A stretch of 64,000 bases of DNA from Micromonospora violae (GTDB lineage: Bacteria; Actinomycetota; Actinomycetes; Mycobacteriales; Micromonosporaceae), in contig NZ_SHKK01000001.1 in the NCBI RefSeq assembly GCF_004217135.1, forward strand, positions 248,001 to 312,000, written 5' to 3'. The notes under the pieces were generated by a model, which was given only the letters and a program-made list of their open reading frames with translations, was not told where the DNA came from and made no database searches. Numbering within the stretch: position 1 is the first letter of the stretch; each line of letters opens with the position of its first letter. This document shows, piece by piece, positions 21,928 to 29,904 of this stretch. The translations under genes and the position numbers were made by a program.

Positions 21928-24858
21928 TCACTTCGAGAACGCCTGGAACTCGGCGATCCTGACCTGGTTGCGGGCCGGGCTGGCGGTCGCGCAGTCCGTC
22001 GTCGTGGCCGGGTCGTCGTCCTGCTCGCCCGCGTAGTGCGGGCCGCCGGTGCACTGGCTGGCCAGCACCTCGAGTCGCAGGTGGGTGGCACGGGTGGTGG
22101 GCACCGCGAACGTCCGGAGGTTGATGTCCCGGCTGTACGCCCGGTACGCCCCGCCGGGGAACGCGTCCGCCGCGCTGGTGTAGATGCGCTGCCAGCGCGC
22201 CGGGTCCGCGCAGTCGGTGGTCGTCGCGTTGCACGCGGACACCGCGAACGAGCGCAGCGCGCTGAGCGCGTTCTGGGCGCCGGTGTCGGCGTCGCCGGTG
22301 ATCGCCGGGCGCAGCATCGCGCTGACGTTCACCCGCTTGACCGTCTGCGGGGCGTCCCCGGGCAGCGCCACGGTGAGCTGCCGGCCGGCGACCCCGTCCA
22401 GGGAGGCCCAGTTCGTCGCCTCGGTGTCGTCGACGACCCGGTCCAGGTTGACCCCGTCGCCGGTGATGGTCGCGCCGGACGCGGCGGAGGCGAGGTTGCG
22501 GCTCATCCGCAGGTCGACGTACCCGTTCTGGCCGGCCTTGGCGACCACGCTGAGCCGCTGGTGGCCGAAGCCGGGGGCCACGGCGAGCAGGTCGTACGTG
22601 CCGGCCACCAGCTCCACGGTGTCCGGGATCGGGGTCGCCGGGTCGGTGTCGGCCACCGGTACGGCCCGTGCCTCGTACGCCCCCACGTACACCCGGATCG
22701 GCGCGTCGGCGCTGTCTCCGCGCGGACGCAGGGTGAGCGTCGCGTTGCCGCCGCGCGGTGAGGCGAAACTCGGCGTCGGGTCGGTGTCGGCGGCGCCGTT
22801 GGTGGCGGCGTCGCGGCCCATGCCGGAGCGGGCGAACTCGGCCCAGATCAGGTCCTGGTTCGCGCCGCCGAAGCGCAGCAGGTCGGCGGTGATCATGTTG
22901 TCGCGCATGTCGAGCATGCTGACCTGGCTGGCGGCCTGGAGCAGGAACGAGTCGAAGACCAGCTGGGACCACCGCCGGTTGCCCGGGCACTGGTCGGCCG
23001 CGACCTTCCCCAACGCACAGTCGAGCTGCCGCTGCGGGGTGCCGAGGCCGTACCGCTTGACCAGGGCGGAGCGGACCCGGAAGTTGGTGGCGCCCCAGAT
23101 CTCCCCGTCGGCGTGCACGGCCGGGCCGGCGGTGTTGTAGCCGATGTCGGAGTAGTTGAGCGGGCTGCGGCTCAGGTCGTAGTTGCGGATGCCGCTGACC
23201 AGGTTGCCGGTGACGTAGCCGCCGGTGATGAAGGGCGTCTCGCCGGGCGCGCGCAGCCCGTGCTGGAAGAGGTACTCGGCGGCGAGCAGGTCGCCCCACG
23301 ACTCACCCATCGCGCCGCCCTGGTGGCCGCTGATCCCGCTGTCCGGGCCGGCGATCATCCGGTTGGTGATCGCGTGGGTGTACTCGTGGCCGATCACCGT
23401 CATGTCGTAGTCGCCGTCCACGCACGGCGGGTACGGTCCGCCGGCCTGCGGCTGCCAGAGGTACATGTTGGTGGTCGGTGGCAGCCCGTCGCGCGGGGTG
23501 CCCTGGTTGGCGTTGTTGCGGTTGCCGCTCAGCGCGCCCTGCTGGGCGCGGCCCTGCTCGGCGTCACCGCCCAGCCCGGACGGGGTGAGGTTGACCGCCT
23601 GGAGGTTCCACGCCGACTCGGTGAAGCCCAACTGGTACGACCAGTCGTGCATCCGGTTGTGCATGGCGAAGAGGTTGGCGATCGACGCGTCCGCGTCGTT
23701 GCGCTGGGCGGAGGTGAACACCGCCGGGTTGCACCGGGCCTGGTGCCACTGGTCGGTGAAGGGGTACTCGTAGCGGCGTTCCGGGCTGGTGGGGGCGGCA
23801 ACGACCGGGGTGTTCGCACCCCAGGACAGCACCGTGTTGGCCGAGTTGCCGCGCGAGGTGAAGGTCGGTGTGCCGGTGCCCGCGTCGACATCCCACGGCT
23901 GGCCGGTGGCCGGGTCGCGGAAGGCGGCCTGGCAGCCGGGGGTCGGGTCACCGCACCAGCGCACCCGGGGGTCCTGCCCGGGGCCGAGGTCGCGGGGTGG
24001 GGTGGCCGGGAAGACCGCCCAGCTCGGGTTGTCGGAGTCGTAGTCGACGAGGTCCTCGCGGACCAGCACCTGCCCGGTGCCGCCGTCCACGTAGCTGGTG
24101 AACGCCGCCGGGTGCTCGGTGTCCGCCCCGATCATGGTCACCTCGTAGGCGGCCCGGGGCCCGTCCAGCGGGGTGGGCACGGCCACCGGCCGGACGGTGT
24201 GGCTGGCCACCGCGTCGGGGGTGAGTGCGGCGTCGGCGAGCGCGGCAGCGTACGCCTGCTCGGCGGTGCGGGTGGCCGGCGCCGGCGCGTCGGTGTCGCG
24301 GGCCAGCGAGGAGCTGACCGAGAGCACCGCGCCGTCGGCGATCGCGAGGGTGACCAGGCCGTCCGGCCCGGCGGGCAGGTCGCCGAAGCGTTGCCGGAGG
24401 GTGACCACGGTGCCGCTGCCGATCGGCCGGACCAGCACCCGTTCCATGCGGGCGACCGTGGCGGCGTCCATCCCGAACAGGTCGCGGTTGGCGACCAGGT
24501 AGGCGCGGGCGGCGGCCTCCGGGTCGGCGGGCAGTCCGCTGGCCAGCGGGGTGCGGCCGGGGCCGAGCGCCTGGGGAGTGCCGAGCCGGTTCCACCGGAC
24601 ATCGGGGTCGACGGCGCGGGCCAGGCCGCGTTGGCGGGCGTCGGGTGCCGCCGTACCGGTGCGGTTGTCGGCGTCGGCGGGCGCGTGCCCTTCGGCGAAC
24701 GGCCCGGACCGGCGCTCGGTGGGGGCGGCGCCGCCGGTGGGGGCCGCCGTGCTTGCGCCGGTGGGGAGCAGCGCGGCGACCGTCGCCGTTGTCGCCAGGA
24801 TGGCGATGAGCCGGCGTCGACGCCGGCTCATCGGGGGTGACCACTCCGGTTGTGGCAC
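21928..24858 (-). CDS. Secreted M36-family (fungalysin-like) metalloprotease
   Basis: 976 residues from GTG 24858, which lies 4 nt after AAGGAGG; an internal ATG at 24831 is the alternative. A signal peptide (about 1-45) is followed by an FTP-like propeptide (about 50-290) and the M36 catalytic domain with the zinc motif HEYTH (His491, Glu492, His495) and downstream GAMGESWGDLLA, whose Glu is the third ligand. A beta-sandwich linker domain (about 700-790) leads to a C-terminal discoidin/F5-8C-type carbohydrate- or surface-binding domain (about 800-976). It should be secreted as a zymogen and degrade external protein. The gene stands alone. Confidence 0.9.
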   Translation of the reverse strand: MPQPEWSPPMSRRRRRLIAILATTATVAALLPTGASTAAPTGGAAPTERRSGPFAEGHAPADADNRTGTAAPDARQRGLARAVDPDVRWNRLGTPQALGPGRTPLASGLPADPEAAARAYLVANRDLFGMDAATVARMERVLVRPIGSGTVVTLRQRFGDLPAGPDGLVTLAIADGAVLSVSSSLARDTDAPAPATRTAEQAYAAALADAALTPDAVASHTVRPVAVPTPLDGPRAAYEVTMIGADTEHPAAFTSYVDGGTGQVLVREDLVDYDSDNPSWAVFPATPPRDLGPGQDPRVRWCGDPTPGCQAAFRDPATGQPWDVDAGTGTPTFTSRGNSANTVLSWGANTPVVAAPTSPERRYEYPFTDQWHQARCNPAVFTSAQRNDADASIANLFAMHNRMHDWSYQLGFTESAWNLQAVNLTPSGLGGDAEQGRAQQGALSGNRNNANQGTPRDGLPPTTNMYLWQPQAGGPYPPCVDGDYDMTVIGHEYTHAITNRMIAGPDSGISGHQGGAMGESWGDLLAAEYLFQHGLRAPGETPFITGGYVTGNLVSGIRNYDLSRSPLNYSDIGYNTAGPAVHADGEIWGATNFRVRSALVKRYGLGTPQRQLDCALGKVAADQCPGNRRWSQLVFDSFLLQAASQVSMLDMRDNMITADLLRFGGANQDLIWAEFARSGMGRDAATNGAADTDPTPSFASPRGGNATLTLRPRGDSADAPIRVYVGAYEARAVPVADTDPATPIPDTVELVAGTYDLLAVAPGFGHQRLSVVAKAGQNGYVDLRMSRNLASAASGATITGDGVNLDRVVDDTEATNWASLDGVAGRQLTVALPGDAPQTVKRVNVSAMLRPAITGDADTGAQNALSALRSFAVSACNATTTDCADPARWQRIYTSAADAFPGGAYRAYSRDINLRTFAVPTTRATHLRLEVLASQCTGGPHYAGEQDDDPATTTDCATASPARNQVRIAEFQAFSK

Positions 24859-24998
24859 GGGACCTCCTTGTGGGAGAGAGATGGTCGGCGAGTCACCGAC
24901 CACAAATGCGCGATGACGCATGCGCATCTGTGAATATCAGTCTCCCGAGGTCACGGCAAGGTCCCGAGCCGCTATCGCACCAACAGATCGAGATTTGC

Positions 24999-25580
24999 TC
25001 AGCTGCTCGGCGCCCAGTTGGGGTCGCGGCCGAAGGCGGCCAGCAGGTGGTCCTGCTCGTCGGCGTCGGCGGGCACCTCTACCCCGGTGCGGACCAGGTT
25101 GTCGCGCCGGTAGGCGTCGATCTGGCCGGCGAACCACTGGGCGGCGGCGTGCACCGCGTCCGGGTCGAGGCGCGGCTGCACGCCGATCGCCACCGCCACG
25201 TCCCATCCGTGTACGAGGTGTTCGGCGAGGAGCTGCTGGAGGTACTCGGTGGCCGGGGCGTCGCCGCCGGAGAGGTGCACGGTGCGGTCGAGCGTGCCGG
25301 GGTGGGTGGCGGCGATCTCGGACTGCGCGGCGGCCTCCCGCGCCGTCGCGATCGGGTCGTCGCCGAGCTGGTCACCGTCGAACCGGTCGCCGACCTCGTC
25401 GATGGTCCGGCCGGCCAGCAGCGGAACGCTCCACCGGTCCTCGGTCACCACGTGGTTGACCAGTGTGCGGAGGTCCCAGTCCGAGCAGGGGGTCGGGTCG
25501 GACCACTGGCCGGGCTCGATCTGGTCCACCCGATCGACAAACTCGGCCAGACTGCGGCGGTACGCCTCCAGGAGCTCCAT
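24999..25580 (-). CDS. TIGR03086-family DinB-like metal-binding protein
   Basis: 193 residues with the N-terminal four-helix pattern of mycothiol-dependent maleylpyruvate isomerase-like proteins: W-DPTPCSDWDLRTLVNHVV (about 26-45), the His of which binds metal, and a second histidine segment EHLVHGWDVA (about 118-127). Family members use mycothiol or bind a divalent metal; the substrate here is unknown. No operon partner: the M36 gene downstream is 140 bp away. Confidence 0.8.
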   Translation of the reverse strand: MELLEAYRRSLAEFVDRVDQIEPGQWSDPTPCSDWDLRTLVNHVVTEDRWSVPLLAGRTIDEVGDRFDGDQLGDDPIATAREAAAQSEIAATHPGTLDRTVHLSGGDAPATEYLQQLLAEHLVHGWDVAVAIGVQPRLDPDAVHAAAQWFAGQIDAYRRDNLVRTGVEVPADADEQDHLLAAFGRDPNWAPSS

Positions 25581-25650
25581 GCTGCCGATTGTTCCGGTCA
25601 GCGGGGCGGGCCGAGTCCGTTTTGCCCGCCCTGGTGCTGGTCGTCTGGCT

Positions 25651-26253
25651 TCAGTCCAGGTCGGCCGGGTCCAGGCCGAGCTCCCGGGCGGTGACCAGCC
25701 GGACCCACTCGCCGAACTGTCGGCGGGAGATCACCCGGTCGTGCACGGCGAGTTGGACGGCGAGGCCGTCCATCACCGCGCTGATCCGCCAGGCGGCCCC
25801 GTCGGGGTCGGCGCACTGGAAGGTGCCGTCGGCCACCCCGGCGGAGATCACCGCGGCCAGGTCCTGCCGCCAGCGCAGGTCGAGTCGGCGGGAGACCTTC
25901 TCCAACTCGGGGGTACGCAGCGACTCGGACCAGCCGTCGATCCACATCGACCAGGAGGTCGCCCGCCCGGCCGGGGTGTAGAGCTTGAGGATCCGGCGGA
26001 GCTTCGTCAGGGGCGCGGCCGAGGAGCGGGTCACCGCGTCCAGTCGGGCCAGGTCCTGTTCGACGGCGTACGCGAAGGCCTGCGCGAGCAGCCGCTCCTT
26101 GGTGGCGAAGTGGTAGAAGACCAACGCCTGACTCACGCCCGCGGCGTTCGCCACGTCCGCCGTCCGGGTGTTGGCCAGACCGCGCTCCACGATCACGTCA
26201 CAGGCGGTGCGCAGCAGGGCATCCAGGCGGATCTCGGCCGCACGTCTCGTCAC
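25651..26253 (-). CDS. TetR-family transcriptional regulator (BetI-like C-terminus)
   Basis: 200 residues. The TetR helix-turn-helix (about 10-55) reads TADVANAAGVSQALVFYHFATKERLL. The C-terminal domain (about 75-190) resembles the BetI/TetR_C_6 ligand domain. TACGGT lies 7 nt before the GTG start on the coding strand, so translation is probably leaderless. A perfect 14-bp palindrome at 26301-26314 upstream could be its operator. The co-oriented TIGR03086 gene 70 bp downstream may be in its transcript. Confidence 0.88.
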   Translation of the reverse strand: MTRRAAEIRLDALLRTACDVIVERGLANTRTADVANAAGVSQALVFYHFATKERLLAQAFAYAVEQDLARLDAVTRSSAAPLTKLRRILKLYTPAGRATSWSMWIDGWSESLRTPELEKVSRRLDLRWRQDLAAVISAGVADGTFQCADPDGAAWRISAVMDGLAVQLAVHDRVISRRQFGEWVRLVTARELGLDPADLD

Positions 26254-26300
26254 GACCGTTACCGTAGCCCATCCACCCGAACACGAACAGTTACCACCAC

Positions 26301-26314
26301 GCGCTGATCAGCGC
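26301..26314. promoter_or_regulatory. Perfect 14-bp palindrome, candidate TetR operator
   Basis: GCGCTGATCAGCGC is fully symmetric and lies 48 bp upstream of the TetR gene start, the usual place for an autoregulatory site. Confidence 0.4.
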
Positions 26315-26577
26315 CGCGACAGTCGGAAGCCGGACACTTTCTTCGGGTGTCCTGGGTCGTTCCACCGAGAGTGTTCGTCGAGGTCCGCCGCCCAGTGGAA
26401 CGGCGTGGGGCCGGTGCTGCCCGGGCCTGCGACGCGATGATGACGATCGTTGCCTACTGGTGTCGGAGTGTGACGGCCGAGGGTCGATCCAGCCACCAGA
26501 TCAGCCCCCTAGGAAGCTGGCCGACGGTGGCGACGATCCCGTCGCAACCACCCGGGACGCGCCGAGGCGACCCCGAT

Positions 26578-26607
26578 TTGGCAGTCAAACACCTACTCGG
26601 CTAAAGT
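26578..26607 (+). promoter_or_regulatory. Promoter of tRNA-Gly/Cys/Val cluster
   Basis: TTGGCA (26578-26583), an 18-bp spacer and TAAAGT (26602-26607) form a housekeeping-sigma-like promoter 33 bp before the first tRNA. Confidence 0.6.
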
Positions 26608-26640
26608 TCTCATCCGTCACCCGGGAACGTCCGGGGGCGT

Positions 26641-26713
26641 GCGGACGTAGCGCAGCTGGTAGCGCATCACCTTGCCAAGGTGAGGGTCGCGGGTTCGAAT
26701 CCCGTCGTCCGCT
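26641..26713 (+). tRNA. tRNA-Gly (GCC)
   Basis: A 73-nt cloverleaf: acceptor GCGGACG pairs with CGTCCGC (26706-26712), discriminator T, anticodon loop TTGCCAA with GCC at 26674-26676, and T-loop GGTTCGAAT. CCA is not encoded. It is identical to the gene at 29662-29734. Confidence 0.96.
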
Positions 26714-26747
26714 CGGAGATGCCGCCACGCATGACGGGGGCAACCTC

Positions 26748-26818
26748 GGTGGGGTGGCCGAGAGGCGAGGCAACGGCCTGCAAAGCCGTGTACGCGGGTT
26801 CAAATCCCGTCCCCACCT
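26748..26818 (+). tRNA. tRNA-Cys (GCA)
   Basis: A 71-nt cloverleaf: acceptor GGTGGGG pairs with CCCCACC (26811-26817), discriminator T, anticodon loop CTGCAAA with GCA at 26780-26782, T-loop GGTTCAAAT. This tRNA has no copy in the second cluster. Confidence 0.96.
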
Positions 26819-26831
26819 CGGCAACAAGCAC

Positions 26832-26906
26832 GGGCGATTGGCGCAGTGGGAGCGCGCTTCCTTGACACGGAAGAGGTCACTGGTTCAAACCCAGTATCGC
26901 CCACCA
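26832..26906 (+). tRNA. tRNA-Val (GAC)
   Basis: A 75-nt gene including an encoded CCA end. Acceptor GGGCGAT pairs with ATCGCCC (26896-26902); anticodon loop TTGACAC with GAC at 26864-26866. It is identical to the gene at 29761-29835. Confidence 0.96.
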
Positions 26907-26912
26907 CAGGAG

Positions 26913-26948
26913 AACGGCTCGTTACCGGAAGACCGGTGACGAGCCGTT
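26913..26948 (+). terminator. Terminator of first tRNA cluster
   Basis: A 16-bp stem (26913-26928 and 26933-26948) with one G-U pair and the loop AAGA, followed by TTCGCTTTT. It starts 6 bp after the tRNA-Val CCA. Confidence 0.9.
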
Positions 26949-27001
26949 TCGCTTTTGGGCGGCGTCGGTCCTGGATGAGCGGCGTCGCTCGTGGAAAAGG
27001 G

Positions 27002-27080
27002 GCGTCGATCATGGAGTTGTGGTGGGGGACAAACTCAGCAAGTGACCCTAAATCCGGCACCACAAGTCCATGATCGACGC
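27002..27080. repeat. 23-bp inverted repeat, possible palindromic element
   Basis: The arms 27002-27024 and 27058-27080 are complementary at 22 of 23 positions and enclose 33 bp. It lies between the tRNA terminator and the 3' end of the winged-helix gene and codes for nothing. The size and layout suit a dispersed intergenic palindrome. Confidence 0.75.
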
Positions 27081-27150
27081 GGGCGGGCCGGGCGGGCGGC
27101 CGGGCGGGCCGGGCGGGCCGGGCGGGCCGGGCGGGCGTCGCGGGCGGGCT
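27079..27150 (+). repeat. GGGC/CGGG low-complexity tract
   Basis: About 70 bp of GCGGGCGGGCCGGGCGGG-type repeats with a period near 10, directly abutting the inverted repeat and ending 4 bp before the stop codon of the winged-helix gene. The many closely spaced GGG runs on the plus strand could form G-quadruplexes. Confidence 0.8.
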
Positions 27151-27154
27151 GCGG

Positions 27155-27667
27155 TTAGTCGACGGTGAGCCGGTAGCCGATTCCCCGTACGGTGTGCACC
27201 CGCAGGGTGTCGTCGGCGGCGCGCAGTTTGCGGCGTAGCCGCTTCACGGCCGAGTGCAGGATCGACGTGTCGCCGAGGAACGCGCAGCCCCACACCGATT
27301 CGAAGAGCCGCTCGTACGTCCAGACGCCGACCGGTGCGGTGGCGAGTTGGGTGAGCAGGTTGCGCTCGAGTCGGGTCAGGGCCAGCGGCTTCCCGCGCCA
27401 CGTCACCCGGTGCTCAAGCGGGTCAATGGTGAGGTCACCGAGGCTGATCTGGCCGGCCGCGCCGACAGGTGGAGCGGCGGCGGGCGTGGACGCGGTGGTG
27501 GGGAGCCGGGCCGGCCCACCGATGACCGGTCCGCCGATCATCGCCTGCAACTCCGCGAGGTCGGTGCAGATCACCAGAGTGCCGAGGCCGTTCAGGCGTC
27601 GGACCATCCGCTCGCGCACCGACACGTCAGCTGTCACACAGAACACGAGGGACACATCATCGATCAC
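27155..27667 (-). CDS. OmpR-type winged-helix regulator with degenerate receiver
   Basis: 170 residues. The C-terminal 95 residues are a Trans_reg_C winged helix: LTRLERNLLTQLATAPVGVWTYERLFESVWG, then SILHSAVKRLRRKL recognition helix and RVHTVRGIGYRL. The N-terminus (about 1-45) looks like the start of a receiver domain but is too short and lacks a clear phospho-acceptor Asp, so it may act without a kinase. GGAGGT sits 6 nt before the GTG. The gene is alone; the GNAT gene upstream is co-oriented 85 bp away. Confidence 0.82.
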   Translation of the reverse strand: MIDDVSLVFCVTADVSVRERMVRRLNGLGTLVICTDLAELQAMIGGPVIGGPARLPTTASTPAAAPPVGAAGQISLGDLTIDPLEHRVTWRGKPLALTRLERNLLTQLATAPVGVWTYERLFESVWGCAFLGDTSILHSAVKRLRRKLRAADDTLRVHTVRGIGYRLTVD

Positions 27668-27752
27668 TGTCGTACCTCCCCAGGTGCCAGTAAAGACAAC
27701 GCTGTCCCAACCCCGTAGTCAATGGTTTCTGGCGGGCCGCGCGCGCTGGCCC

Positions 27753-28487
27753 TCAAAATGTCAACAGACGGAACTCGCCCACCGGCCGGAAACCGAGGCT
27801 GCGGTAGACCGACTCACCGGCCGCCGACGAGGTGAGGGCGGCGGTGCGGACGCCCCGTTCAGCGGCCAGATCGAGCGCGGCCCTGGTCATCGCCGCGCCG
27901 ATGCCCCGGCGGCGCTGCTCCGGCTGGGTGCCGACGAAGTAGAGCGTGACCAGACCGTGGCTGATCCAGGCGACGGCCGTGGCGACAACCCGACCGTCAT
28001 CGAGGTGGCCGACCAGCCGATGCACCATGCCGTCGCCGGTGAACGCCTTCTCTCGTTCGACTGTCGCCGGCACGCCGTCCGCCGGAATTCCGGACACCCG
28101 GGCGTAGGCCGTGACGAACGTGGCGAGGTCGGTGCTCTCGGCGATGTGCACGCCGGCCGGAGTCGGAACGTCGGCTGCTTCCCCGATCCCCACGGTCATG
28201 ATCGGCATGCGGGCGACCTGCGCGGCGCCGAGGGCGACCAGGCCGTCCGCCGTGCCGGCGTCGCTGTCCGGGCCAACCCACCAGACCCGGGGTACGCCGT
28301 GCAGGCGCCGCCGGGCCTCGGCGAGCGCGTCCTGTGGCGTGCGCCCGGCCACCCGCAGCACGCCGTTGAGAGGTGCGTGCGGCACGTCACTGCGGTAGGT
28401 CGGGAGGTCTGAGCCCCCGGCGACACCGATGTTCCAACCGAGCAGGTACGCCCGGTGCGCGGTCAGCACCGTGTCGAGAGGCTCCAT
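27753..28487 (-). CDS. GNAT N-acetyltransferase
   Basis: 244 residues from ATG 28487. The N-terminal half (about 1-115) is a divergent GNAT-like or ligand region; the C-terminal half (about 120-240) is a full GNAT fold with the acetyl-CoA loop EQRRRGIGAAMTRAAL (about 181-196) and SVYRSLGFRPVG near the end. The substrate is not known. No ribosome site is visible. It is divergent from the TetR gene at 28605, with 117 bp between, so it is a plausible target of that repressor. Confidence 0.82.
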   Translation of the reverse strand: MEPLDTVLTAHRAYLLGWNIGVAGGSDLPTYRSDVPHAPLNGVLRVAGRTPQDALAEARRRLHGVPRVWWVGPDSDAGTADGLVALGAAQVARMPIMTVGIGEAADVPTPAGVHIAESTDLATFVTAYARVSGIPADGVPATVEREKAFTGDGMVHRLVGHLDDGRVVATAVAWISHGLVTLYFVGTQPEQRRRGIGAAMTRAALDLAAERGVRTAALTSSAAGESVYRSLGFRPVGEFRLLTF

Positions 28488-28604
28488 GATCTGGATGGTA
28501 ACTCGACTGTCGGAACCCTCCTGGTCAGCGGGAACGGCTCGTTTCGGCCGGCTGTGACCGGCGAAACTTTGTCGAGCGTTCCAGATAGCGGGTAGCGTTG
28601 CGCC

Positions 28605-29186
28605 GTGGCCCGCACCCGTGAGTTCGACCTCGACGCCGCGGTCGACGCTGCCATGGACGTGTTCCGGCGCAAGGGCTACGAGGGCACCTCCATGCGTGAC
28701 CTCTCCGAGGCGACCGGTTTGGGCAGCGGCTCCATCTACGCCGCGTTCGGCAGTAAGGACGGCCTCTACCTGGCGGTGCTCGACCTGTACCGGCAGCGCT
28801 ACGCCACCCCGATGGTCGATCTGCTGCGCTCGGGCAACGACGCGCGGGCGGTCATCCGTGAGGTGTTCATCGGTTCGGTTGACGACATCACCGGCGACGG
28901 CCGGCACCTCTCCTGCCTCATCGTCGGCGCGTCGATGGAGCGGGCCCACCAGGACGTACGGGTCGCCGACCGGCTCCGCTCGACCACCCAGTCCCTGGAG
29001 GCGGCGCTCTACGACCTGCTGGCCGAGGCGCAGTTGCGGGGCCAGATCACGTCCGACCGCAGCGCCACGGATCTGGCCGGCTTCCTGGTGACCAGCCTTC
29101 AGGGCCTGCGGGTGATGGGCGCCATCAACCCGGACCGGGCGGCGCTGACGCGCTACGCCGAGGTCGCGCTCACCTGCCTGGACTGA
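28605..29186 (+). CDS. TetR-family transcriptional regulator
   Basis: 193 residues. The N-terminal helix-turn-helix (about 10-55) reads TSMRDLSEATGLGSGSIYAAFGSKDGLY, as in AcrR/NemR-type members. The C-terminal ligand domain includes CLIVGASMERAHQD, which carries one conserved-type cysteine. The GTG start lies 6 nt after TAGCGT (28593-28598), with TTGTCG 18 bp further upstream, so transcription is probably leaderless. The divergent GNAT gene is its likely partner. Confidence 0.88.
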   Translation: MARTREFDLDAAVDAAMDVFRRKGYEGTSMRDLSEATGLGSGSIYAAFGSKDGLYLAVLDLYRQRYATPMVDLLRSGNDARAVIREVFIGSVDDITGDGRHLSCLIVGASMERAHQDVRVADRLRSTTQSLEAALYDLLAEAQLRGQITSDRSATDLAGFLVTSLQGLRVMGAINPDRAALTRYAEVALTCLD

Positions 29187-29191
29187 CCGAC

Positions 29192-29223
29192 GGGCCAGCC
29201 GCCTTCAGGAAGGCGGCCGGCCC
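29192..29223. terminator. Bidirectional terminator
   Basis: A 14-bp stem with one mismatch (29192-29205 and 29210-29223) and a CAGG loop lies 6 bp after the TetR stop, between it and the convergent DUF6458 gene. Confidence 0.85.
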
Positions 29224-29271
29224 GGGATCACTGTGATCCGCCGGCTCCGCCAGCGATTGGACGCGGTCGGG

Positions 29272-29514
29272 TCACAGCGGCGGGGCGATGTCCCGCCGCT
29301 CCTCGACCCGCTGGTACTCCACCGGCTGCTCCGTGGTGCTGACGACCTGGCGGCGACGACCCCAGATCAGCGTGGTCATGATCAGGCCGAGCACACCGGC
29401 CGCCATCAGGATCCAGCCGACCACATCGAGGTTGATGCCGCCGACGCTGGCGTCCAGTGCGAAGGTGAGGATCGCGCCGAGCGCGATCAGGAAGATGCTG
29501 GTGCCGATACCCAC
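29272..29514 (-). CDS. Small DUF6458-type membrane protein
   Basis: 80 residues. Two membrane helices (about 3-20 and 32-50) joined by a short DASVGGINLD loop, then a basic RRRQ stop-transfer and an acidic cytoplasmic tail. The layout matches the actinobacterial DUF6458 family, of unknown function. A perfect TAAGGAGG lies 5 nt before the GTG start, pointing to strong translation. Confidence 0.85.
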   Translation of the reverse strand: MGIGTSIFLIALGAILTFALDASVGGINLDVVGWILMAAGVLGLIMTTLIWGRRRQVVSTTEQPVEYQRVEERRDIAPPL

Positions 29515-29602
29515 GACAGCCTCCTTAGGGGGTGTGGTGCGCTGTCGAGGGTGTTCAGTACCCCGCTGCCGACCGGCGCAATCGCCACCGCCGAGGGTGC
29601 CG

Positions 29603-29631
29603 TGCCAAGCGATCTTGGCATCGGGTAGAGT
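29603..29631 (+). promoter_or_regulatory. Palindrome and likely promoter of second tRNA cluster
   Basis: TGCCAAGCGATCTTGGCA (29603-29620) has perfect 7-bp arms. TAGAGT at 29626-29631 could be the -10 of the tRNAs, with the left arm in the -35 position 17 bp upstream. The first cluster's promoter has a different sequence. Confidence 0.45.
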
Positions 29632-29661
29632 TCACCTGTCGCCGGCGGTTGCCGGGGACGT

Positions 29662-29734
29662 GCGGACGTAGCGCAGCTGGTAGCGCATCACCTTGCCAAG
29701 GTGAGGGTCGCGGGTTCGAATCCCGTCGTCCGCT
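29662..29734 (+). tRNA. tRNA-Gly (GCC), second copy
   Basis: 73 nt, identical to 26641-26713. Anticodon GCC at 29695-29697. No encoded CCA. Confidence 0.96.
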
Positions 29735-29760
29735 CGCGATGTGCCCCACGGGGCCACCAC

Positions 29761-29835
29761 GGGCGATTGGCGCAGTGGGAGCGCGCTTCCTTGACACGGA
29801 AGAGGTCACTGGTTCAAACCCAGTATCGCCCACCA
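29761..29835 (+). tRNA. tRNA-Val (GAC), second copy
   Basis: 75 nt with encoded CCA, identical to 26832-26906. Anticodon GAC at 29793-29795. Confidence 0.96.
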
Positions 29836-29856
29836 GCTCTGCAAGCAGATCAGCTG

Positions 29857-29884
29857 ACCCGTTGCCGGCTCTCCGGTAACGGGT
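29857..29884 (+). terminator. Terminator of second tRNA cluster
   Basis: A 12-bp stem (29857-29868 and 29873-29884) with one G-U pair and the loop CTCT. It differs in sequence from the first cluster's terminator but shares the CGTTnCCGG core. Confidence 0.85.
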
Positions 29885-29904
29885 CTCGGCGTTTCGGCTT
29901 CCGG

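Larger units (their letters stand above)
26254..26640. other. Intergenic region before the first tRNA cluster
   Basis: 387 bp. It holds the promoter of the TetR gene, the palindrome GCGCTGATCAGCGC at 26301-26314, a hairpin GGACAC...GTGTCC at 26332-26352, and the tRNA promoter at 26578-26607. A 62-codon open frame on the minus strand (26308-26496) has no ribosome site and no known relative that I can name, so I do not call it a gene. Confidence 0.5.

Noticed and set aside
26308..26496. 62-codon minus-strand frame in the gap before the tRNAs
   Set aside because: No ribosome site, no recognised relative, and its stop falls inside a perfect palindrome that is better explained as an operator.
26641..29835. 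tRNA repeats as attachment sites of an integrated element
   Set aside because: No integrase or phage/plasmid gene lies between the copies, and whole tRNA genes, not 3' ends, are repeated.
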